From the NCBI RefSeq assembly GCF_026898155.1, contig NZ_CP114029.1, positions 937,501 to 1,001,500 on the forward strand: a stretch of 64,000 bases of DNA, read 5' to 3'. The notes under the pieces are model-generated. The model was not told the origin of the DNA and made no database searches. It saw nothing but the letters and a program-made list of their open reading frames with translations. Numbering within the stretch: position 1 is the stretch's first letter; each line of letters opens with the position of its first letter. Shown piece after piece: positions 1 through 9,875 of this stretch. The position numbers and the translations under genes are program-made. This DNA comes from Jiella pelagia (lineage in GTDB: Bacteria; Pseudomonadota; Alphaproteobacteria; Rhizobiales; Rhizobiaceae).

Positions 1-540
<540 letters not shown>

Positions 541-711
541 GCCCACGCGAAGCGGTGCCGCCTTTGCCTGCATAGTCCTGCCAGCGAATCCGACTGAGGC
601 CTTCGGTCAGCCACCGACGGTTCAGTCCCATGCCGAGACGTTCGGCATGGGGGGCACGGTTCCGAATGCCGAACGGCATCGCTTCGACGTCGCCAGGCAG
701 GCGAGTGCTTG

Positions 712-933
712 TCACGGTTTGATGACGATCTCGACGCGCCTGTTCTGCTGGCGGCCGCCGTTTTCGAAGACGCGGCTGCCGATGTCCTGCCGGACGAGGC
801 CGGCAAGATTGGCAACGGTCGTGGAAGGCGTCAACCCGAGGTTCATGCCCCGGGCCGAGGCTCCGTTGGTGGTCGCGGCGAAGCAGGAGGCTGCGAGAAT
901 GGCGGCGGTCGCCAGAGCGGTGAATTTCGGCAT
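712..933 (-). CDS. Small secreted protein with an OmpA-like C-terminal tail
   Basis: This 73-residue protein starts with a clear signal peptide (MPKFTALATAAILAASCFA, cleavage likely near the ASA at 25-27). The remaining ~45 residues end in GGRQQNRRVEIVIKP, which resembles the last strand of OmpA/MotB peptidoglycan-binding domains (NRRVEI motif). A full OmpA domain is about 100 residues, so only its last third is present. An AGGAG ribosome-binding site lies at a good distance upstream of the ATG. It may be a remnant of a larger OmpA protein or a real mini-protein; the intact signal peptide and RBS favour an expressed gene. Function unknown. Confidence 0.6.
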   Translation of the reverse strand: MPKFTALATAAILAASCFAATTNGASARGMNLGLTPSTTVANLAGLVRQDIGSRVFENGGRQQNRRVEIVIKP

Positions 934-1091
934 CGGTCAACTCCTTCGGGGTCTTGGCGGCCCGTCTGGGCTGCCGTTGTCCAGAAGCTACAAGTCGCCG
1001 CGACTGGTCTCAGTGACCTGCGTCACAGCAGCAGTTCAGGCAGCCGGCCGCGAGGCGGCCACGGCGGCAACGGCCTGCCAAGCCAACCGCA

Positions 1092-2621
1092 TCAGTCCGC
1101 GCCACCCGTTGCCTCGCCATACAGCGCTCGCACGTCCTGCATCAGGGCGCGGCGGGAGTCCGGCCGCAGATACATCATGTGGCCGCCGAGATAGTCTTCG
1201 ATGCGGATCGGCTCGGCGCCGGCGAGCGGCGGCAGCTGTGAAACGAGGTAGCGCGAGGCGAAGTAGGGCGTCGCGAGATCGGTGTAGCCGCCGGCGATCA
1301 ACACCTGGAGCGCCGGATTGTAGGCCCGCGCCTCCTGCAGGTCTCCCATGGCGTCTGCATAGCCCTGGTCGGAGCCACCATTGCCATAGTCCCAGCGTCG
1401 GCTGATATCACCGTTAAGAAGGCGATAGGTGATGTCCGTCCGGAAGCCGAGTTCGCTGCGCAGATAGCCGACATAGGCCGAGGTCCAGATCGGCCCCATG
1501 CGGTCGAGAATCGCATCCGGGCCGTGCGGAAACGAGCTGTCCGCCCCGATCCCCGGCCCCGAGACCGCGCCGTCGTAGCGGCTGAGGACCTGGCCCTCGT
1601 CCCGCTCGAAGAGGCTGGCGAAGGTCGACAGCGAGATCGCCGCGAACCGGCGCCTGACGAGATCCGGCGGCAGGCCGGTGAGTTCGGCGACCCGGCCGGT
1701 GGCCCGCTCCCGCGTCGCCTGTGGCCCGGCGGCCAGCGCCGTCAGATAGTCGCCGAGGGCATAGTCCTCCACCGGCTTCAGCCGGCTCTTCATCTCGGCG
1801 CGATCGCCGACGCCCTGCCGCATGAAATTCACCGCGGCCATCGACGGCAATCCGACGGCAAAGGGGAGGATCTGCGCGGTCTGATGGCCGAAGAGCAGGG
1901 AGAAGTCGAGCGCCGGCGAGATCATCACGACGCCGCTCAGGGCTACGCCGGAACTGTCCGGCAGCGCCTTGGCGAGCAGCGCCGCACGAAACCCGCCGTA
2001 GCTTTCGCCGGCGAGGAAGATTGGCGAGGTCGTCCGCTCCTTCTGCGCGAGATAGAGCCGGATGAAGGCGGCCATCGCCTCCCGGTCCGCCTCGACGCCC
2101 CAGAAGTCACTATCGTTCTTCGGATCGCTCGCCCGGCTGTAGCCGGTGCCGACCGGATCGACGAAGACGAGATCGGTGAAGGCGAGCCACGTGTCCGGAT
2201 TGTCGACGAGCCGCGCCGGTGGCGGCGGAATGCTGCCCTCGCTGGTCCCGGCGACGATGCGCGGCCCAAGCGCCCCGATGTTCAGATAGGCCGAAGCCGC
2301 GCCTGGTCCGCCGTTGAACACGAAGGTCAGAGGCCGGTTCTCGTTGGCCTCGTCGGCAGTGTAGGCGACATAGAAGATCTTCGCCGTCGTGGTGCCGTTC
2401 CCTTGGCGGATCGGCAGAGTGCCGGCCTCGGCCGTATAGGCGAGCTGCGTCTCGCCGAGCGAGACGCTGTTCCGGCTGGTCGCCGTCTCGGGCAGAAGCG
2501 CCAGGATGCCGGTCTCGCCGGAGCCTTGTGCCTCCGCCCCAGGGGGCGCAGCGACAACGGCGGCGGCGAGAAGAAGGATGGCGGCAAAGCAGCGGCGGAG
2601 AGGGCGGAGAAAATTCGTCAT
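1092..2621 (-). CDS. Secreted serine carboxypeptidase-like protein (peptidase S10 family)
   Basis: A 509-residue protein with an alpha/beta-hydrolase fold. The nucleophile motif GESYGG lies at about residue 205, an oxyanion-type FNGGPGAASA motif near residue 100, the Asp region AGGYTDLATPYFAS near 440, and the His motif LGGHMMYLRPDS near 480, as in bacterial S10 carboxypeptidases. I chose the ATG at 2621 because it is followed at once by a signal peptide (MTNFLRPLRRCFAAILLLAA, ending near AEAQ); a TTG at 2696 would put 25 charged residues in front of it. The product should act in the periplasm and trim peptides from the C-terminus. It is monocistronic, convergent with nothing close. Confidence 0.87.
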   Translation of the reverse strand: MTNFLRPLRRCFAAILLLAAAVVAAPPGAEAQGSGETGILALLPETATSRNSVSLGETQLAYTAEAGTLPIRQGNGTTTAKIFYVAYTADEANENRPLTFVFNGGPGAASAYLNIGALGPRIVAGTSEGSIPPPPARLVDNPDTWLAFTDLVFVDPVGTGYSRASDPKNDSDFWGVEADREAMAAFIRLYLAQKERTTSPIFLAGESYGGFRAALLAKALPDSSGVALSGVVMISPALDFSLLFGHQTAQILPFAVGLPSMAAVNFMRQGVGDRAEMKSRLKPVEDYALGDYLTALAAGPQATRERATGRVAELTGLPPDLVRRRFAAISLSTFASLFERDEGQVLSRYDGAVSGPGIGADSSFPHGPDAILDRMGPIWTSAYVGYLRSELGFRTDITYRLLNGDISRRWDYGNGGSDQGYADAMGDLQEARAYNPALQVLIAGGYTDLATPYFASRYLVSQLPPLAGAEPIRIEDYLGGHMMYLRPDSRRALMQDVRALYGEATGGAD

Positions 2622-2704
2622 GGCGCCGTTCTGGCCGGTCAGCCGGGCAGCGGTGTGACGGACGCGGAAAAGCGGCATCACAAGGCTGTCAGGCAAGCCT
2701 GACG

Positions 2705-3010
2705 TCAGCTGCCGCTCGGCTGAAATTGAGCCCGCCAGTCCCGTCCGGCGTAGAACACGCCCTGAATGTAAACCGTTTTGTCGGTCACAACGAATGCGAT
2801 CGTCGCACGGCGCTCGAAGCCGACCGTTCGCAAGCCGTCCAAAAGTTCGTCGTGGGCCGTGCCCCGTTTCGGGAACGCCGCCAACCGCTCCAGATACACC
2901 TGAATGCGCGCAATGTAGCTGTCAGCGCGATCTTCCGAAGACTCTCCCGCAATGTAGCGATGGAGGTTTTCAAGATCGGCGATGGCCGACGGCGTGACGA
3001 CGACGTCCAC
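2705..3010 (-). CDS. parE: ParE/RelE-type toxin
   Basis: A 101-residue basic protein of the RelE/ParE superfamily: SAIADLENLHRYIAGESSED at the N-terminus forms the usual helical hairpin, followed by a beta sheet with FPKRGTAHDEL, FERRATIAFVV and VYIQGVFYAGRDW. This arrangement (short linker PxRG, then R-rich strands, final G-R-D/W) is that of ParE, which poisons DNA gyrase. It begins at a GTG whose first base is the last base of the antitoxin's TAG stop, so the two are translationally coupled. The real target cannot be read from sequence; ParE is more likely than RelE. Confidence 0.82.
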   Translation of the reverse strand: MDVVVTPSAIADLENLHRYIAGESSEDRADSYIARIQVYLERLAAFPKRGTAHDELLDGLRTVGFERRATIAFVVTDKTVYIQGVFYAGRDWRAQFQPSGS

Positions 3011-3276
3011 TAGCCGTCTTTTTCGGCCCTGCGCCGCGCCCTGATGGTAGTCAGAAGGTCGTGCGCCGGAATCCCGCCCGCCGGGTTCTTCATGAATTCC
3101 TGATGCGCAGGAACCACGACGTCACGAAGCCACGCATCGACTTCGCCCTCGTGAGCCAACGCCGCGGCTTGCTTGCGCAATGCCTCGGAGACAAAATCCT
3201 CAGCGCTGGTCGCCAAGCCTCGGGCCAGCGCGGCGGCCACGATTGCCTCTTGTTCCGGGGTCAGTCGCATCGTCAT
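3010..3276 (-). CDS. parD: ParD-type antitoxin
   Basis: An 88-residue protein directly upstream of, and one base overlapping, the toxin gene. It opens with a ribbon-helix-helix-like region (MRLTPEQEAIVAAALARG, then TSAEDFVSEALRK) and ends with an acidic/hydrophobic tail expected to wrap the toxin. It would neutralise the toxin and repress its own operon. Antitoxin-first order and the overlap support a two-gene toxin-antitoxin unit. The assignment rests on size, context and the RHH pattern rather than a strong motif. Confidence 0.78.
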   Translation of the reverse strand: MTMRLTPEQEAIVAAALARGLATSAEDFVSEALRKQAAALAHEGEVDAWLRDVVVPAHQEFMKNPAGGIPAHDLLTTIRARRRAEKDG

Positions 3277-3348
3277 GCCCCTATCTACTCCTGAATACGG
3301 AAACTGCCTACAACCGACATGCTGGCGATCGACGAAGGCATCCGGATG

Positions 3349-4524
3349 TCATTCATGGATATCTCGCACCCTTCGCACCAGAAGGAGAGACGCGAGAGAC
3401 AACCCGCCGAAGAGCGCGAGTGTCATGCCAAGCCCGAGCCCTCCGCTCAGGAGCCCTGCCAGGGGTGGAGCGGCCACATTGCCCAACGCATAGAGAAGCA
3501 GGACGGCGGTGAAGCTGGCGGAGGAAATATCCGGGAACAGGCGCTCGCTCCAGAAGGAATAGATTGCGCTGAGCGCCATCAGGCAGATGCCTTGCAGGGC
3601 GGCAGAGACGATCGTGCCGGCCCAGCTGCCTGGCATGAAGGCGAGAAGCAGAAGGGACGCTGCCGATCCCGCGAACAGGGCGAAGAGCAAGGCCTTGAGG
3701 CCGATTCTTTCCACGACGTCGCCGGTGAGGAGACCGAGGCAACCCGCCAGCCCGAAAGCGACGAACAGCACCGGACCGATCAGTTCGGCTGGAACGCCGG
3801 TCAGCCCGCCCGACTGGGAAATGTGGTCGATCCAGTAGGACAGATAGGTGCCGTTCGTGGCACCAAAGGACAGAGCGAGACCATAGAGGGGAACGGCCTC
3901 GCGGCACCGAAGCCGCGCGAAGATGTTGCGGATGTCGAGGCGGCCTCCCCGCTCGAAGCCATCGCGCCGCGACAGGAGCAGCCGGGGAGCAGCGACGACG
4001 CCGAGAGCGATGGCGGCAAACGCCCACCAGGCGATCCGCCAGGACTGTCCCCAGAGCGCCATCCCCAAAGCCAGCAGCCCGGCGGCGATGATGCCGAATG
4101 TCGTTCCGGTGCTGACGATCGACAGGACGCGTTTCTGGTGATGTCCCTCCACCGCCTGTTCGGCCATGGAGTTGAACGGCGTCCAGGCAAAGCCGGCGCT
4201 CGCGGAGGCGAGAGCAACGCCGATGCTCATCGTCACGAGACCGGGAGCGTAGGCGGTGAGCGCGAATCCCGCGGTCGCGAGGCAGCCTCCGATCAGGACG
4301 GGCAGACGTGGGCCGAAGCGCGGCGTCAGCCACCCGGTCAGGAAAAGGGCGACGAAGAAGGCGGCGAAGGCGGCGCCCGCGATGGCGCCGACGGTACTGG
4401 TGCCGAATCCGAATTCTTCCCTCAGCTGGGGAAGAAACATCCCATAGGCCATCCGCCCGGGCCCGAAGGTGATGGCCGTCGCGATGAAGCCCGTCATCGC
4501 TATCCGTCTTCGCAAGATCATCAT
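3349..4524 (-). CDS. MFS transporter (YbfB/YjiJ-like)
   Basis: A 391-residue integral membrane protein with about twelve hydrophobic segments in two groups of six, separated by a hydrophilic loop (RRDGFERGGRLDIRNIFARL, about residues 190-210). The first segment carries the GPGRMAYGMFLPQLREEFG signature and the 2-3 loop GWLTPRFGPRLPVLIGG, as in YbfB/YjiJ-type major facilitators. Substrate unknown; sugar or drug efflux are both possible. It lies alone between the toxin-antitoxin pair and glgX. The MMILRRR start has two nearby ATG codons; either is possible. Confidence 0.83.
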   Translation of the reverse strand: MMILRRRIAMTGFIATAITFGPGRMAYGMFLPQLREEFGFGTSTVGAIAGAAFAAFFVALFLTGWLTPRFGPRLPVLIGGCLATAGFALTAYAPGLVTMSIGVALASASAGFAWTPFNSMAEQAVEGHHQKRVLSIVSTGTTFGIIAAGLLALGMALWGQSWRIAWWAFAAIALGVVAAPRLLLSRRDGFERGGRLDIRNIFARLRCREAVPLYGLALSFGATNGTYLSYWIDHISQSGGLTGVPAELIGPVLFVAFGLAGCLGLLTGDVVERIGLKALLFALFAGSAASLLLLAFMPGSWAGTIVSAALQGICLMALSAIYSFWSERLFPDISSASFTAVLLLYALGNVAAPPLAGLLSGGLGLGMTLALFGGLSLASLLLVRRVRDIHE

Positions 4525-4700
4525 ATGCCTCCGTTTCCGTCAGCACTTGTGTGAATGGCCGCGAGCGGAATGCGTTGCGTGTAGAATTCGAGAGCCGGGC
4601 ATCGTTTCATACGAGGCTTTGGTCACCCAGGCCGCGGCATCCGGCAGCAGGAACCCGCGCCCCGATGGCGCCGCGCCGGCGAAGCCGCTAAACCTTTCCC

Positions 4701-6753
4701 ATGACCTTCTCCATCACCTCCGAACGCGGGCTGCCGAAGCGGCTCGGCGCCATTCCGAAGAAGCGCGGCGTCGGTTTCGCCGTGACCTCCCACAATGCCG
4801 ACGTCGTCGAGGCTCTGCCTGTTTGACGACACGGGGACGCAGGAGATCCAGCGCCTGCCCCTTCCCGGCGATAAGGACGGCGTGCGCTTCGGCTTCGTGC
4901 CCGATCTGAAGCCCGGTGCGCGCTACGGGTTGCGGGCTCACGGCCCGTTCGATCCGGCGCGGAACCATAGGTTCGACCCCTCGAAGCTATTGGTCGATCC
5001 CTATGCCGTGCGGCTCGACCGGCCCTTCGTCTATCATCCGGCGTTGGTCGCGCCGCCGGGGCAGCGGCTCGACAGCGCCCCTTGGGTGCCCCGCGCCGTC
5101 GTCACCGACGTCGAGCGCGACGCCGAGCCTCTGCCCTCGTCGCCGCCGGGCTTCATCTACGAGCTGCATGTGCGCGGCTTCTCCCAGCGCCACCCGGATA
5201 TCCCCGATCCCATCCGCGGCACGCTCAAGGCGCTCGCCGAGCCGGCGCTGCTCGACCACATCCAGGCGCTCGGCGTCGACACGGTCGAGCTGATGCCCTC
5301 TGCCGCCTGGATCGACGAGGCGCATCTGACGCGCCTCGGGCTCACCAATGCCTGGGGCTACAATCCGATCACCCACATGGCGCTCGACCCGCGGCTCGCG
5401 ACGGGCGGGCCTGCCGACATGCGCCGGGCGGTCGAGGCCTTCCACCGGCGCGGCATCCGCGTCCTCCTCGACGTCGTCTTCAACCATTCCGGCGAAGGCC
5501 CGGTGGAAGGGCCGACGATCTCCTATCGCGGGCTCGACAACGCCCTCTACTATCGCCACGCCGAGGACGGCTCGCTGGTCAACGACACCGGCACCGGCAA
5601 CACCTTCGCCTGCGACCGTGCGCCGGTCGCAAGGCTCGTCGTCGACGCGCTCCGGCATTTCGTCGAGACCATGGGCATCGACGGCTTCCGCTACGATCTC
5701 GCCCCGATCCTCGGGCGCGACGATGACGGTTTCTCCCCCGACGCGCCGCTGCTCAAGGCGATCGCCAGCGATCCGGTCCTGAAGGACCGCATCCACGTGG
5801 CCGAATCCTGGGACATCGGTCCCGGCGGCTATCAGGTGGGGCGGTTTCCCGCCCCCTATTTCGAATGGCAGGACCGGTTTCGCGACGACGTCCGCAGGTT
5901 CTGGCGCGGTCACGAGGAAACCGTCGGCGATCTCGCGACCCGCCTCGCGGGATCTGCGGACATCTTCGGCGGCAACGGCCGCAAGCCCTCCGTCGGCGTC
6001 AACATGATCGCCCCCCATGACGGCTTCGCGCTGGCCGACCTCACCGCCTTTGCCGAAAAGCACAACGAGGCCAATGGCGAGGACAACCGCGACGGCCATG
6101 GCGAGAACTTCAGCTGGAACCACGGCATTGAGGGGCCGAGCGACGATCCGGACGTCCTCGAGGCGCGCCGCCGCGACGTGCGGGCGCTTCTGGCGACGCT
6201 CTTCGTCTCGCGCGGCAGCCTGATGATCGTCGCCGGCGACGAGATCGGCCGCAGCCAGAACGGCAACAACAACGCCTATTGCCAGGACAACGAGACGCTC
6301 TGGCTCGACTGGCCGAACGCTGACCGCGACCTGAGCGCCTTCGTCGCCCGCCTGGCGAAGCTGCGGCGCGAGCATCCGGCGCTGTCGGCCGACCGCTTCC
6401 TCACCGGCGGCATCGTCGAGGGCGGCGCCGTGGAGGACGTCGTCTGGCTGAGCGAGACCGGCGCGCCGATGGACGAGACCGATTGGCGCGAGCCCGAACG
6501 CCATTTCCTCGGCATGGCCGTCTATGCCCCGCGCCGCGCCGAGGATGAAGAGAGCGAGCGGGCGATCGTCTATCTCAATGCCGGCCATGTGGCCGTCGAG
6601 GCGGCGCTGCCGCAGCCGCGGCCCGGCCACCGCTTCCGGCTGTTCCTGCGCTCCGACGAGCCTGAGGCGCCTTCCCCGGCTGTGCCGGAAGGGCAGAAGC
6701 TGGCGGTAACGGCCCGCTCGGTCTTCGTCTTGATCGAGGAAAGCCCCAACTGA
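4701..6753 (+). CDS. glgX: Glycogen debranching enzyme GlgX (apparent +1 frameshift near the start)
   Basis: Isoamylase-type GH13 enzyme that cuts alpha-1,6 branches from glycogen. The GH13 regions are all present: DVVFNHS (about residue 257), DGFRYDLA (Asp nucleophile, about 330), HVAESWDIG (Glu acid/base, about 366) and APHDGF (about 438). The first 36 residues (MTFSITSERGLPKRLGAIP, then VGFAVTSHNADVVE) lie in another frame from the rest (LCLFDDTGTQEIQRLPLP). Removing one base from GAGGCTC at 4809-4815 joins them with no loss and gives 683 residues. The internal ATG at 4795 would give a protein lacking the first CBM48 strand, so I prefer the start at 4701. It is the same break as in ten other genes here. 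Confidence 0.92.
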
Positions 6754-6983
6754 CGGGCAATCCCCCCGCGACCTTCGCGCCTGTCTGAGGGCCGCGCGCG
6801 CCGCCGCCTGACCGTCGAGGCTCTTGCCTGCAGCGGCGACGCATCGTAGCACGGAGCGTCACGCCATTCCTCGCAAGGGTTCGTGCCGCGAGCGCAACTA
6901 GGCTTGCCTCTCCGAACTCTCGCGCCCGTTCCTCTCATCTCCGGCGGGTGCCCGTCGCCCTCGCTCCCCCACCCGCGCTTCCC

Positions 6984-7949
6984 ATGCAGACCACCCTCGA
7001 CGTCATCGTCCCGATCTTCAGCCTGATCGCCCTCGGCTATGCCGCGGCGCGCTTCGGCCTGTTGTCGGACACGGTTGGCGACGGGCTGGCGCGCTTCGTC
7101 TTCGTCGTCGCCGTGCCGGTCCTCCTGTTCCGGACGCTGGCGACGATGAGCTTCGGCGGCGCCAATCCGGTGTTTCTCTGGCTTGCCTATTTCGGCGGTG
7201 TCGCCGCCGCCTGGACGCTCGGCACCCTCGCGGTGCGCCGGTTCCTCGGCGCCGACCACCGCACGGGAGTGATCGCCGGCATCTCGTCGAGCTTTGCGAA
7301 CACCGTCTTCGTCGCCATTCCGACGCTGCAGCGGGCCTATGGCGATGCCGGCCTCGAACCGCTTTTGATCATCATCTCGATCCACCTGCCGGTGATGATG
7401 ATCGCCTCGACGCTGCTCGTCGAACGGGCCGCGGCCCTCGACGCGCGCGATGGCGCCGATCTCGCGCGCGACCCGGTGCCGCCGCTGAAGATGGCAAGGC
7501 GCATGGCGGTCAACCTCGTCACCAATCCGATCGTCGTCGGCATCGTCATCGGCCTTTGCTGGCGCGCCTTAAGCCTGCCGCTCGAAGGACCGATCGACGA
7601 GGTGACGCGGCTTCTCGGCGGCACCGCCGGTGGACTGGCGCTGTTCTCGCTCGGCATGTCGCTGACAAGGTATGGGCTGCGCGGCGACCTGCCGGCCGCC
7701 TGCCTCATCGCAGGGCTGTCGCTGGTGGTGATGCCGCTCTGCGTCTGGCTGTTTGCCCGCGAAGTGGGCCTGCCACCGCTGTGGCTCAAGGGCGCCGTGA
7801 TCACCGCGGCGGCGCCTGCCGGCATCAACGCCTATCTCTTCGCCACCTATTTCCGGGCCGGCGAAAAGCTTGCTGCGACGACGATCCTGATCTCCACCAT
7901 CGCCTCGGTCGTCACCCTCACCGTATGGCTGAAGATCCTCGGGGTTTGA
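6984..7949 (+). CDS. AEC family transporter (auxin-efflux-carrier type permease)
   Basis: A 321-residue membrane protein with about ten hydrophobic helices: MQTTLDVIVPIFSLIALGYA at the N-terminus and the PxxLFxxL-like VPVLLFRTLATM in helix 2, both typical of AEC permeases. These export or import organic anions such as malonate or malate; the substrate here is unknown. The ATG at 6984 starts the first helix directly; an upstream in-frame GTG at 6948 would add a Pro-rich leader, and neither has a clear ribosome-binding site. The last 32 bases overlap the end of the convergent gluQ gene. Confidence 0.85.
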   Translation: MQTTLDVIVPIFSLIALGYAAARFGLLSDTVGDGLARFVFVVAVPVLLFRTLATMSFGGANPVFLWLAYFGGVAAAWTLGTLAVRRFLGADHRTGVIAGISSSFANTVFVAIPTLQRAYGDAGLEPLLIIISIHLPVMMIASTLLVERAAALDARDGADLARDPVPPLKMARRMAVNLVTNPIVVGIVIGLCWRALSLPLEGPIDEVTRLLGGTAGGLALFSLGMSLTRYGLRGDLPAACLIAGLSLVVMPLCVWLFAREVGLPPLWLKGAVITAAAPAGINAYLFATYFRAGEKLAATTILISTIASVVTLTVWLKILGV

Positions 7950-8865
7950 CGGCTGTCATCTCCTCGGGGCCCTCCGGCCGCCCCGGCAGGCCGACCATGC
8001 GGCGGATGTCTTCCGCCGTCAGCCCCGCCTGACGCAGTGACTTGAGCGAGGTGTCGCCAGCGCTCTTCGACAGCTTGCGCCCGTCCGCCCCGAGGATCAG
8101 CTCGTGGTGATGATAGCGCGGGGCGCCAAGGCCGAGCAGCGCCTGCAGGAGCCGCTGGACGCTCGTCGCGTAGAACAGGTCGCGCCCCCGCACCACGTCG
8201 GTCACGCCCTGGATCGCGTCGTCGACGACCACCGACAGGTGATAACTGGTCGGAATGTCCATCCGCCCGAGGACGACGTCGCCCCATTCCAGCGGCCGCG
8301 CGACGATGGTGCCGCTTTCGCCGAGCGGCGAGGCGCCATGCTCGTCCCAGGTCAGCGCCGGAACCATCTCGATCGCCCGTTCGACGTCGAGCCGCCAGGC
8401 GAAGCGCTCGCCCTCGCTCATCCGCTTTTCGCGCTCCTTCGTCGAGGCGTGGCGGTCGAGCCCGGGATAGAGCGGCGCGCCATCGGGATCGCGCGGCCAG
8501 GCCCTGCCCTCTTCTTCCTCGAAGCGCTCGACATGGGCCTTGATCTCGCCGCGGCTCATGAAAGCCGGATAGACGAGATCCTCCGCCGCCAGCGCCTCCA
8601 GCGCCGCAGCATAGTCGTGCATATGCTCGGACTGGCGGCGAGGCGGCTCGTCCCAGTCGACACCGAGAAAGGCGAGGTCATCCTCCACCTGGCGCTCGAA
8701 GGCCGGCGTACAGCGGGCCGTGTCGATGTCCTCGTGGCGCAGCAGGAATTTCGCGCCGACGGCCCGCGCCAGCCGATGGTTGACGAGAGCCGAATAGGCG
8801 TGGCCGAGATGCAGCTCGCCATTCGGGCTGGGCGCGAAGCGGAAGACCGACTCACTGGGGAACAT
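7918..8865 (-). CDS. gluQ: Glutamyl-Q tRNA(Asp) synthetase
   Basis: A truncated GluRS paralogue of about 315 residues that attaches glutamate to queuosine in tRNA(Asp). It carries FAPSPNGELHLGH (HIGH motif at 19-22) and KLSKS (about 266-270) but lacks the anticodon-binding domain, as expected for the family. The usual zinc-binding Cys-x-Cys after the first half is absent: the matching stretch reads YPAFMSRGEI. I chose the ATG at 8865 because the conserved catalytic core begins seven residues later; a GTG at 8943 would add 26 residues. The 3' end overlaps the convergent AEC gene. Confidence 0.9.
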   Translation of the reverse strand: MFPSESVFRFAPSPNGELHLGHAYSALVNHRLARAVGAKFLLRHEDIDTARCTPAFERQVEDDLAFLGVDWDEPPRRQSEHMHDYAAALEALAAEDLVYPAFMSRGEIKAHVERFEEEEGRAWPRDPDGAPLYPGLDRHASTKEREKRMSEGERFAWRLDVERAIEMVPALTWDEHGASPLGESGTIVARPLEWGDVVLGRMDIPTSYHLSVVVDDAIQGVTDVVRGRDLFYATSVQRLLQALLGLGAPRYHHHELILGADGRKLSKSAGDTSLKSLRQAGLTAEDIRRMVGLPGRPEGPEEMTAVKPRGSSAIR

Positions 8866-9050
8866 GGTCCGCAATTCCCTCTCATGGACGGCGGGCAGCC
8901 GGTGCGCCTCATCCCACACGTCCGTAATTCTGTTGTTTTTCACGAATGTTCAGGCGGAAAGAGCAGGTCCCGCCATGGCTCGTGACGATGTCCGGCTCGC
9001 GGCGTGCTATTGTCGGAATGCGAGGGGAAGATGACGAAAGCTGGACAGTC

Positions 9051-9782
9051 ATGATCCGCACGGAGGCCGACATCTCCGAGGCCCTGGCCGCGTTGACGCA
9101 AGCGGACGGCAGGCTGTCACGCGTACTCGATACTGCGGGGACGGTGCCGCTGCGCCGCGCACGATCGGGCCTTGAAGGGCTTCTCGCCATCGTCGTCGCG
9201 CAGCAGGTTTCGAAGGCGAGTGCCGACGCGATCTTCGGGCGGCTGGAGACCGCCGTCGACCTTTCCGACCCCCATGCCATCCTTGCCGCCGACGATGCGA
9301 CGCTGCGCGCGGCCGGCCTGTCGCGCCCCAAGCAACGGACGGTGCGCGCCATCGCCGAGGCGATCGCCGAAGGCCGCGTCGATCTGTCCCGCTGCGAAGC
9401 GGCGGCCGCGGAGGAGGCGATCGCCGAACTCGTCGCCGTGCGCGGCATCGGCGTGTGGACCGCCGAATGCTGGCTGTTGTTCTGCGCCGGCCACCGCGAC
9501 ATCTTTCCCGCCGGCGATCTCGCCCTGCAGGCAGCCGTCGCCCATGCCTTCGACCATGAAAGCCGGCCGACGGCGAAGCGACTCACCGAGATCGCCGAGG
9601 CATGGCGGCCGCATCGCTCCGTCGCGGCAAGGCTGTTCTGGGCCTATTACGGCGCCATCCACAAGCGGGAAGTCGTGCCGGCTCAGGAGGCGGCAAAACC
9701 CGCAGCACCGTTGGAACCCAAGGCGAAAGCGCCGCGCAGATCGTCACGTTCGCGACAAGATTCTCCCAAGCCCCTGTCATGA
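9051..9782 (+). CDS. DNA-3-methyladenine glycosylase (AlkA/HhH-GPD family)
   Basis: A 243-residue base-excision repair enzyme. The helix-hairpin-helix LVAVRGIGVWTAECWLLF is followed by the G/P-D loop IFPAGDLALQAAV with the catalytic Asp, as in AlkA-type glycosylases. The early GLLAIVVAQQVSKASADAIF matches the family's first conserved helix (QQ..S). It removes alkylated purines from DNA. The C-terminal 30 residues are Lys/Arg/Pro/Ser-rich and probably disordered. The ATG at 9051 was chosen because the domain starts there; an upstream start at 8946 would add a 35-residue non-conserved leader. Confidence 0.88.
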   Translation: MIRTEADISEALAALTQADGRLSRVLDTAGTVPLRRARSGLEGLLAIVVAQQVSKASADAIFGRLETAVDLSDPHAILAADDATLRAAGLSRPKQRTVRAIAEAIAEGRVDLSRCEAAAAEEAIAELVAVRGIGVWTAECWLLFCAGHRDIFPAGDLALQAAVAHAFDHESRPTAKRLTEIAEAWRPHRSVAARLFWAYYGAIHKREVVPAQEAAKPAAPLEPKAKAPRRSSRSRQDSPKPLS

Positions 9783-9875
9783 CTGGCATCAGGCTTCACA
9801 AAGGCGACATGATAGAGCACGATAGTCCCCACCGACGCAGGTAACCGATGAAGGCATGTGCCTAAGGAGAATGCG

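Noticed and set aside
6984-8865. The overlap of the AEC transporter and gluQ ends as a sign of frame error
   Set aside because: A 32-base overlap of convergent genes is ordinary and both C-termini look natural.
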